Assembly (NCBI GenBank): GCA_945871755.1
Contig: CAMBWV010000005.1
Span: forward strand, 1-11,739
Length of the DNA: 11,739 nucleotides
Origin: an uncultured Bacteroidales bacterium
GTDB lineage: Bacteria > Bacteroidota > Bacteroidia > Bacteroidales > Bacteroidaceae
Direction: 5' to 3'
In this document: positions 6,366 through 11,739 of the stretch, in pieces
How the letters are laid out: each line of letters opens with the position of its first letter
Position numbering within the stretch: position 1 is the stretch's first letter
Position numbers and translations under genes: made by a program
The notes under the pieces: generated by a model
The model's input: only the letters and a program-made list of their open reading frames with translations
Database searches by the model: none
Told to the model about the DNA's origin: nothing

Positions 6366-7328
6366 ATGCCCCGCACCGTGGAAAGGATTGAAAGTTTTCT
6401 GACCTATTTGACCGCCGATAAGGGTTACTCGCCGCAGACCGTGAGCAAGTACGAGGCGTGTCTGCTGGCCTTTCGCGCCTTCTTTTTGGAGAAGGATGCG
6501 GACTGGATGTGGACCGACATCGACACGGATGTGGTGCGCGCCTGGGTGGCCCACCGACACGCACAGGGCATTCATCCCCACACGATTCATCAGGGGCTGA
6601 GCGCGCTGCGGTCGTTCTATCGCTACCTGATGCGCATGAATCTGGCAACGCGCAATCCTGCTGCCCTCGTGCGCAATCCGAAAGCCGACAAGCCCCTGCC
6701 CACCTTCTTGAAGCAGGAGGAGATGAACCGCTTGCTGGACGATACGCCCTTTCCCGACTCGTTCGAAGGGCGACGCGACCACCTCCTGCTGCTCCTGCTC
6801 TACTGGACCGGGATGCGACGCGCCGAGCTGGTGGGCCTCAACGTGGAGGATGTAAACCTGAGGGGCGGTGAACTCAAGGTGACGGGCAAGCGCAACAAAC
6901 AGCGCATCCTGCCCTTCGGTCCCGAAGTGCGCGAAGCCATCGAAAGCTACCTGACGGAGCGGACCGTGCTGGTGGCCGACGACAGCGACGATTGCCGCCC
7001 CAGAAGCGGTGCCCTATTCGTTCATCGACCGTCAAGACCGAAAACAGCAACGTATCGCCGCATGACGCCAGAGGAGGTAGGCAGCACCGTCCACCACTAC
7101 CTCTCGCTCGTCACCACGCAACGCAAGCGCAGTCCCCACGTGCTTCGCCACACCTTCGCCACCGTCATGCTCAACAACGGGGCCGACCTCGAGGCGGTCA
7201 AGGAGCTACTCGGGCACGAAAGCCTGCAAACCACCGAAATCTATACGCACACAACCTTTGCCGAACTGCGAAAGGAGTACAACAAGGCGCACCCGCGCAG
7301 CCAGCAAAAAGCGGGCGACACACAATAA
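6366..7328 (+). CDS. xerC: Tyrosine recombinase XerC
   Basis: The 320-residue site-specific recombinase probably resolves chromosome dimers at dif with a XerD partner. The N-terminal SAM-like core-binding domain covers about 1-100 and the catalytic domain about 112-300. The catalytic set is complete: Arg151 (TGMRRAEL), Lys175 (TGKRNKQR), His258 and Arg261 (HVLRH), His284 (LLGH) and the nucleophile Tyr293 (TEIYTH). FLKQEEMNRLLDD and the ending THTTFAELRKEYNKAHPR match, from memory, the Bacteroidales XerC type. Residues 199-235 form a longer, less conserved insert than usual. The ATG at 6366 is preferred over an in-frame TTG at 6285, because the latter would translate through the terminator and promoter and adds an atypical hydrophobic leader. 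In many relatives, as I recall, the gene adjoins tuf and a hibernation factor; here it does not. A phage or element integrase is less likely given the typical Xer length and ending. Confidence 0.9.
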   Translation: MPRTVERIESFLTYLTADKGYSPQTVSKYEACLLAFRAFFLEKDADWMWTDIDTDVVRAWVAHRHAQGIHPHTIHQGLSALRSFYRYLMRMNLATRNPAALVRNPKADKPLPTFLKQEEMNRLLDDTPFPDSFEGRRDHLLLLLLYWTGMRRAELVGLNVEDVNLRGGELKVTGKRNKQRILPFGPEVREAIESYLTERTVLVADDSDDCRPRSGALFVHRPSRPKTATYRRMTPEEVGSTVHHYLSLVTTQRKRSPHVLRHTFATVMLNNGADLEAVKELLGHESLQTTEIYTHTTFAELRKEYNKAHPRSQQKAGDTQ

Positions 7329-7358
7329 ACGAGCCTTCCAGTCGTTAATTTAATAAAG

Positions 7359-7397
7359 GTAGATACCAGTACAACCTTCGTTGGCTCTCGTATCTAC
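7359..7397. repeat. Nested inverted repeat between xerC and the glycosyltransferase
   Basis: The outer arms GTAGATAC (7359-7366) and GTATCTAC (7390-7397) are perfect 8-bp complements, with a possible inner CAAC-CTTC-GTTG hairpin (about 7372-7383). No T-run follows, so it is not a classical terminator. It lies in a 136-nt gap (7329-7464) without a recognisable promoter. It could be a 3'-end stabiliser of the xerC mRNA, a 5' leader structure of the next gene, or a dispersed repeat; I do not recognise a family. Confidence 0.6.
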
Positions 7398-7464
7398 GCA
7401 TCAGGGGGACCATTGTGGGCACAGCCCTTTGCCCGAGCCCGCCCCAAACCTTCCGACCTATTAC

Positions 7465-8280
7465 ATGAAAATCAGCATTATTACATCCACCTTCAATAGC
7501 TCCGCCACGCTCGCCGACACCTTTGAGAGCGTGCTGGCCCAGACGTATCAGGACATCGAATACATCGTCGTTGACGGTGATTCGAAGGACGATACGCTGG
7601 ACATCATCCGCGCCTACGAGCCGCGCTTTGAGGGACGTATGCGCTGGATCAGTGAGCGCGATAATGGCCTCTACTTTGCCATGAACAAGGGGCTGAAGAT
7701 GGCCACGGGCGATGTGGTGGGCATTCTCAATTCGGACGATTTCTATACGGACAATACCGTGCTCGAACGGATTGTCCAAGCCCTAGGGGAGACGGGTGCC
7801 GAGGCCGTCTATGGCGACATTCACTATGTGGCCGCCGACAATCTCAACCGCTGCTTGCGCTACTACAGTTCGCGAGGTTTCGCGCGCTGGACCATGCGTC
7901 TAGGTTTCATGCCGGCCCACCCGTCGTTCTATTGCCGCCGGGAGGTCTATGAGCGCTACGGCCTGTTTGATACGCGCTATAAGGTGGCGGCCGACTTCGA
8001 ACTGCTGCTGCGCCTCATCTTCGTGGGCAATATCTCCACGACGTATATCCACAAGGACTGCGTGACCATGCGCGACGGCGGCGCCTCGAACGCCACCCTA
8101 CGCAGCCGCCTGCGCATCATGCGCGACCACCGCCAAGCGCTCCGCCGCAACCACGTGTGCTCGAGCTACGCCATCCTGAGCCTACGCTATCTCTACAAAC
8201 TGGGCGAAATCATCATCAGCCGCCTACATCCCGCGCCGCCGTTGCCTGCCTATATCACGCAACGGCCCCAATCAAAATAG
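7465..8280 (+). CDS. Family 2 glycosyltransferase (WcaA/WfgS-like)
   Basis: This 271-residue GT-A enzyme transfers a sugar from a nucleotide-sugar donor, probably to a lipid-linked surface glycan. ISIITSTFNSSATL (3-16) starts the Rossmann-like fold. VVDGDSKDDT (35-44), SERDNGLYFAMNKG (63-76) and the DXD-like, metal-binding ILNSDDFY (87-94) are typical of the subgroup. The acceptor-side block HPSFYCRREVYERYGLFD (152-169) and AADFELLLRL (175-184) complete the catalytic domain. No transmembrane segment is evident. The ATG at 7465 is chosen because KISIITSTFN is the canonical N-terminus; an in-frame TTG at 7381 would add 28 residues encoded by the hairpin region. No other polysaccharide genes flank it, so the glycan it serves is unknown. 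It converges on the HAD gene across a bidirectional terminator. Confidence 0.93.
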   Translation: MKISIITSTFNSSATLADTFESVLAQTYQDIEYIVVDGDSKDDTLDIIRAYEPRFEGRMRWISERDNGLYFAMNKGLKMATGDVVGILNSDDFYTDNTVLERIVQALGETGAEAVYGDIHYVAADNLNRCLRYYSSRGFARWTMRLGFMPAHPSFYCRREVYERYGLFDTRYKVAADFELLLRLIFVGNISTTYIHKDCVTMRDGGASNATLRSRLRIMRDHRQALRRNHVCSSYAILSLRYLYKLGEIIISRLHPAPPLPAYITQRPQSK

Positions 8281-8299
8281 GAAATGCGTAAGATAAGAG

Positions 8300-8353
8300 T
8301 TAGGAATTAGGAGTCCCATCCTCTCCCATCCTCTCCCATCCTCTCCTATCCTC
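8300..8353. repeat. Short tandem repeats downstream of the glycosyltransferase
   Basis: Two heptamers, TTAGGAA and TTAGGAG (8300-8313), are followed directly by four copies of a 10-bp unit TCCCATCCTC (8314-8353; the fourth reads TCCTATCCTC). The TTAGGAG heptamer recurs in the gap upstream of rel at 11561-11581. The stretch is non-coding and its function is unknown. Confidence 0.85.
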
Positions 8354-8408
8354 AAATAAAAATCGCCCAAAAAAGATTTCATTACAGAACTGGGAAATCT
8401 GATAAAAA

Positions 8409-8450
8409 TACCGCACGCTGTCAAGCATCTGACAGCGTGCGGTACTTTTT
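8409..8450. terminator. Bidirectional terminator between the convergent genes
   Basis: A perfect 15-bp GC-rich stem, TACCGCACGCTGTCA (8409-8423) and TGACAGCGTGCGGTA (8430-8444), has a 6-nt AGCATC loop. CTTTTTT follows on the plus strand, and five A residues precede it (a T-run on the minus strand), so it can stop both the glycosyltransferase and the HAD transcripts. Confidence 0.93.
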
Positions 8451-8470
8451 TGTGGAATCCAAAGAGAAAA

Positions 8471-9169
8471 TCAGAGCAGGCCGTGAATGGCCTCGAGGCT
8501 CGTCACCTCGTAGTCGCAAGGTACGGAGGCGGGGCGCCCCGTGCGGTTGAAGTAGATGGTAGGTAGCCCAGCCGCACGCGCGCCGGCGATGTCGGTGTCG
8601 GGGTTGTCGCCTATCATTAGCGTGCTGGCGAGCGGGGCTCCCGTCTCGCGGAGGGCAAACTCGAAGAAGCGGACATCGGGCTTGTTGTAGCCTGCATCCT
8701 CGCTCAGGATGATGGTGTCGAAACTCTCGTGGAGGCCGCAGGAGCGCAGTTTGCGGTATTGCACCTCGTGGAAACCGTTGCTGCACATGTGGAGGCGGTA
8801 ACCGCGCTCGCGCAGATACGTCATCAGACTGCGGGCACCTGGAATGAGGCCAGGCTTGGAGGCGCAGAGGTCGAGGAAACGGTCGCTTGTGGACAGGCAG
8901 AACTCGCGCGTAGGATTCAGACCCTCCCCCAGACTGAGCGGACGGCGGAAGCGCTCCACGATGAGGTAATCGCGGGTGATTTCTCCGCGCGAATATTGCG
9001 CCCAGAGCAGCAGGTTCTCGCGCCAATAGGTATCAAAGAACTCCTGCGGGCGGGGAAAATATCGCTCGAAGCCTTGCTCGTCAAACAGCTCGTGCAAGGC
9101 GATGTCGGCATTGCCATGCGTATCGTAGAGGGTATCGTCGAAATCGATGAAGAGGTCGGTGTAGGTCAC
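8471..9169 (-). CDS. HAD-superfamily phosphatase, YjjG-like
   Basis: The 232-residue (GTG-started) cytosolic haloacid-dehalogenase-fold hydrolase resembles YjjG-type nucleotidases, which dephosphorylate nucleoside monophosphates, including non-canonical pyrimidine nucleotides. HAD motif I is IDFDDTLYDT (nucleophile Asp9, acid/base Asp11), motif II is MCSNGFH (Ser130), motif III is Lys163 in GYNKPDVRFFEFAL and motif IV is MIGDNPDTDIAGARAAG (Asp188 and Asp193). Residues 14-105 form an alpha-helical C1 cap. The GTG at 9169 is preferred because TYTDLFIDFDDTL then begins a few residues before motif I, as in relatives. An ATG at 9271 in the same frame would add 34 residues, much of it encoded by the terminator hairpin after rel. 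It lies 111 nt downstream of rel. The substrate is inferred from family resemblance only. Confidence 0.88.
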   Translation of the reverse strand: MTYTDLFIDFDDTLYDTHGNADIALHELFDEQGFERYFPRPQEFFDTYWRENLLLWAQYSRGEITRDYLIVERFRRPLSLGEGLNPTREFCLSTSDRFLDLCASKPGLIPGARSLMTYLRERGYRLHMCSNGFHEVQYRKLRSCGLHESFDTIILSEDAGYNKPDVRFFEFALRETGAPLASTLMIGDNPDTDIAGARAAGLPTIYFNRTGRPASVPCDYEVTSLEAIHGLL

Positions 9170-9209
9170 GGGGATAGTGGGTATAGAAGGATAATAAAGC
9201 GATACAAAA

Positions 9210-9252
9210 TAGGTAGGCCCCTCAGCAACGGCTGCGCCTTTTGGCCTACCTA
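9210..9252 (-). terminator. Hairpin after rel, probable terminator
   Basis: TAGGTAGGCC (9210-9219) and GGCCTACCTA (9243-9252) form a perfect 10-bp stem; the loop contains a small CAGC-AACG-GCTG hairpin. On the minus strand the stem is followed by TTTTG, a weak T-tract, about 30 nt beyond the rel stop. It may terminate rel or attenuate read-through into the HAD gene. Confidence 0.6.
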
Positions 9253-9280
9253 TATATAATATGGTGTACACATCGGCTGT

Positions 9281-11548
9281 CTATTCTGCGTCGAAGAGGC
9301 GGACAGCCTTGAGCACGTTCTCGATTTTCTTGAGCGCGTCACAGATGAGTTTGACGTCCTCCGTGTCGTGCACGGTCACCTGAATCTTACCCTCGAAGAT
9401 ACCGTCGTTCGTTTCGAGCGTGATGCGCTTGACGGTGAACTGCGACATACCTCTCAGGACATCGGCAATGGCATAGAGGACGCCCTGTGCATCCACGCCC
9501 TTGATACCAATGAGCGCGTCGAAGAGTTTCTCCTTATGCGTGTCCCAGCGCGTGGCGATGATGTTGTTGCCGTAGCGCGTCTTGAGTTTGGTGGCGTGCT
9601 CGCAACTGCGTGCGTGTATCTCGAGGATGCCCTGAGCGTTGATATAGCCCATCACGTCGTCGCCAGGGATGGGATGGCAACAGGGCGCAATGATACATTT
9701 GTCGAGGACGGCCTCGTCGAGCGTGAGGATTTGCTTGCGGTTGAGGTTCTTGGCGAAATCCTTGTCCACTTGGTGGCTGACCTTGGTCTCCTTGCGGCCA
9801 ATGAAGGGGATAAACTTGCGCCAGCCGCTGCCGCGCTTTTTGCCGCGGAGGAAATCCACGTCCTCGTCGGAGGGCGTCAGCGAGCCGCTGCCGATAGCCT
9901 GATAGAGTTCCTCGCGCTTGGTGAGTTCGTGGAAGGCCACGAGTTTGTCGATATTGGGAATGGAGTATTCCAGCTCGCGGTCGGCAAAGAACTGCTTGAG
10001 AGCCTGCTGCCCCTTCTGCTGCTTCTCGCGGTTTTCGCGGCGGAGGATGGCCTGAATCTTACCCTTCGCCTTGGCCGTTGTCGCAAAGGAGAGCCACTCG
10101 GGCTGCACGTGCTGTGTGCGCGAGGTGATGATTTCAATCTGGTCGCCGCTGCGGAGTTTGTAGGACAGAGGTACGAGTTTGTGGTTGACCTTCGCACCGA
10201 AACAGTGGCTACCTAGGAACGAGTGGATGGAGAAGGCGAAGTCGAGAGCCGTTGAGCCCGCGGGCATCGTCTTGAGTTCTCCCTTGGGCGTGAAGACCAT
10301 GATTTCGCTGGTGAAGAGGTTGAGTTTGATGGTGTCGAGGAGGTCGAGCGTATCGGGCTGGGGGTCGTCCAGGATTTCCTTGATGGAGTTGAGCCAGCGG
10401 TCCAGTTCGTTCTCATCGTAGGAAGAGCCCGCCTCCTTGTACTTCCAGTGGGCAGCGAATCCCTGTTCGGCGATGTCGTCCATACGATCGGAGCGAATCT
10501 GCACCTCAATCCATTTGCCCTGCTTGCTCATGAAAGTATTGTGGAGAGCCTGATAGCCGTTGGCCTTGGGGTTGGAGAGCCAGTCGCGGAAGCGCTGGGG
10601 ATGCGGGGTGTATATCTGGGTGAGCGCGGAATAGATGCGGTAGCACTCGTTGACCTCTTCGGCGCGATCCTTGGGCGTAAAGACGATGCGGATGGCTAGG
10701 ATGTCGAAGACCTCTGCAAAGCTAACGTGCTTGTTCTGCATTTTCCGCCAGATGGAATAGGGGCTTTTGATGCGCGCCTTGATGGTATATTTCATGCCAA
10801 TATTGTCAAGGGCTTCGCGGATGGGCGGGGTGAACTTGTCGAAGATGGTATCGCGCTCGGGCTGTGTCTGCGCCAGTTGTTTCTCTATCTCGGCGTACTC
10901 CTCGGGATGCTCATACTTGAAACTGAGGTTCTCCAGTTCGGTCTTGATTTTGTTCAATCCGAGTCGGTCGGCCAGGGGCGCGAAGATGTAGAGCGTTTCG
11001 CCGGCAATCTTGTACTGCTTGCTGGGCAGCATACTCTGGAGCGTGCGCATATTGTGGAGACGGTCGGAGATTTTAATGAGGATGACGCGCACATCGTCGC
11101 TCATCGTGAGCAGCAACTTCTTGAAGGTTTCGGCCTGGAGCGAAGCCTTGTCGCCGAAGATACCTCCCGAAATCTTCGTTACGCCTTCCACGATGTTGGC
11201 CACCTTGGGGCCGAAAAGGTTGCACAGGTCGTCGTTCGTATAGTCGGTATCTTCCTCGACGTCGTGGAGGAGGGCCGCACAAATACTGGTGCTACCCAAT
11301 CCGATTTCCTCGCAAGCAATCTGTGCAACGGCGATGGGGTGCAAAATATAGGGTTCGCCCGAGCGTCGGCGCACGCCTTTGTGTGCCTGCTTGGCAAAGT
11401 GGAAAGCCTTGGTGATAATATCGACCTTGCGGCGATGGTTACTTGCCAGATAGGTATCTATGAGTTTTTGAAAGGCGGCATTTATGAGTTCTTCGTCGCG
11501 TATTTCCTGCGGCGTCAGTTGCGGAGTGTTATGGGTATTGTCTGGCAT
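9281..11548 (-). CDS. rel: Bifunctional-type (p)ppGpp synthetase/hydrolase (Rel/SpoT)
   Basis: The 755-residue long RelA/SpoT homologue makes and degrades the stringent-response alarmone (p)ppGpp at the ribosome. In order it has an HD hydrolase domain (about 45-200, with His70, His95-Asp96 in LLHDVEEDT and SDRLHNM at 161-167), a synthetase domain (about 255-375: RIKSPYSIWRKM, DILAIRIVF, NPKANGYQALH), a TGS domain (about 414-475), a Cys/His-containing region (CIIAPCCHPIPGDD, 618-631) and a C-terminal ACT domain (about 677-753). The switch motif before NPKANGYQ is RFRD (319-322), a positively charged variant of the RXKD found in bifunctional enzymes and unlike EXDD of synthetase-only RelA. With the intact HD site this supports bifunctionality. 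The ATG at 11548 gives a short polar N-terminus. No clear promoter was found upstream. spoT is an equally acceptable name. Confidence 0.97.
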   Translation of the reverse strand: MPDNTHNTPQLTPQEIRDEELINAAFQKLIDTYLASNHRRKVDIITKAFHFAKQAHKGVRRRSGEPYILHPIAVAQIACEEIGLGSTSICAALLHDVEEDTDYTNDDLCNLFGPKVANIVEGVTKISGGIFGDKASLQAETFKKLLLTMSDDVRVILIKISDRLHNMRTLQSMLPSKQYKIAGETLYIFAPLADRLGLNKIKTELENLSFKYEHPEEYAEIEKQLAQTQPERDTIFDKFTPPIREALDNIGMKYTIKARIKSPYSIWRKMQNKHVSFAEVFDILAIRIVFTPKDRAEEVNECYRIYSALTQIYTPHPQRFRDWLSNPKANGYQALHNTFMSKQGKWIEVQIRSDRMDDIAEQGFAAHWKYKEAGSSYDENELDRWLNSIKEILDDPQPDTLDLLDTIKLNLFTSEIMVFTPKGELKTMPAGSTALDFAFSIHSFLGSHCFGAKVNHKLVPLSYKLRSGDQIEIITSRTQHVQPEWLSFATTAKAKGKIQAILRRENREKQQKGQQALKQFFADRELEYSIPNIDKLVAFHELTKREELYQAIGSGSLTPSDEDVDFLRGKKRGSGWRKFIPFIGRKETKVSHQVDKDFAKNLNRKQILTLDEAVLDKCIIAPCCHPIPGDDVMGYINAQGILEIHARSCEHATKLKTRYGNNIIATRWDTHKEKLFDALIGIKGVDAQGVLYAIADVLRGMSQFTVKRITLETNDGIFEGKIQVTVHDTEDVKLICDALKKIENVLKAVRLFDAE

Positions 11549-11560
11549 AGGATTAGATAG

Positions 11561-11588
11561 TTAGGAGTTAGGAGTTAGGAGTTAGTGG
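11561..11588. repeat. TTAGGAG heptamer repeats upstream of rel
   Basis: Three perfect copies of TTAGGAG (11561-11581) plus a degenerate fourth (TTAGTGG, 11582-11588) begin 12 nt upstream of the rel start codon, so they probably lie in its leader or promoter region. The same heptamer is found at 8307-8313. Confidence 0.85.
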
Positions 11589-11642
11589 CGGCCATGGAGA
11601 GCCCCAATAGAAATCTAAATAACAGGGCGCGCAGGCATCGCG

Positions 11643-11723
11643 GTGTTTTTTAAACACGAATATTTCGAATTTTACGAATGCTGAAGAGTGTGTTTTCTTT
11701 TTTCCACCACGAATTATACGAAT
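11643..11723. repeat. Small hairpin and 9-nt-spaced CGAAT motifs at the right edge
   Basis: GTGTTT-TTT-AAACAC (11643-11657) is a short hairpin. It overlaps the first of five CGAAT words, at 11657, 11666 and 11675, then 11710 and 11719; within each group the spacing is exactly 9 nt. No gene is visible in 11549-11739, and the window ends within this repeat-rich stretch. Confidence 0.7.
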
Positions 11724-11739
11724 CTTGGCCGCGTGGGCT

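Noticed and set aside
6366..7328. Integrase of the neighbouring ATPase cassette
   Set aside because: Length, N-terminus and C-terminal ending match housekeeping XerC; a terminator and a separate promoter divide it from the ATPase, and no att-like direct repeats were seen.
9368..10216. 282-codon plus-strand frame opposite rel
   Set aside because: It is antisense to the conserved rel coding sequence, with Val/Leu/Glu-rich shadow composition.

Overview
The window looks like a chromosomal segment of a Bacteroidota (Bacteroidales, Prevotella-like) bacterium. The grounds are four copies of the Bacteroidota -7 promoter element TAnnTTTG just upstream of genes, the absence of clear Shine-Dalgarno sequences, short A-rich gaps between co-oriented genes, and protein sequences of Bacteroidales type (the N-terminally extended MetAP and the XerC). 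By eye, base composition is moderately GC-rich in most genes. The exception is the ATPase gene near 4.9-6.2 kb, which looks more AT-rich.

Layout: (1) 113-1762 on the minus strand is a CAT/YfnA-type amino-acid permease with its own promoter. (2) Divergent from it, 1987-4476 on the plus strand is a compact housekeeping cluster: map (methionine aminopeptidase), tsaD (tRNA t6A synthesis) and a CinA-C/PncC-type NMN deamidase. It ends at small inverted repeats and a strong terminator at 4543-4580. (3) 4581-6315 is an accessory-looking cassette. It holds five 23-bp tandem repeats (4709-4823), a near-perfect Bacteroidota promoter directly abutting them (4824-4854), a DUF4143-type ATPase gene (4872-6164) and a terminator-like hairpin (6292-6315). 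(4) xerC, a chromosome dimer-resolution type tyrosine recombinase, and a family 2 glycosyltransferase follow on the plus strand, separated by a structured 136-nt gap. (5) A perfect 15-bp bidirectional terminator at 8409-8450 separates them from two minus-strand genes: a YjjG-like HAD phosphatase and a bifunctional-type Rel/SpoT (p)ppGpp enzyme. The right edge is a repeat-rich intergenic region with TTAGGAG heptamers and CGAAT motifs spaced 9 nt apart.

Most genes are core functions: N-terminal methionine removal, tRNA modification, NAD-cycle salvage, stringent response and dimer resolution. They share no single pathway. The most unusual part is the repeat array fused to the promoter of the DUF4143 ATPase. 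Each repeat carries a TTTG/TTTA word at its junction, and the real -33 TTTG sits exactly at the array's end, which suggests that the repeats act in control of this gene. That role is inference from layout. No RNA genes, CRISPR arrays or complete insertion sequences were seen. CDS coordinates include the stop codon.
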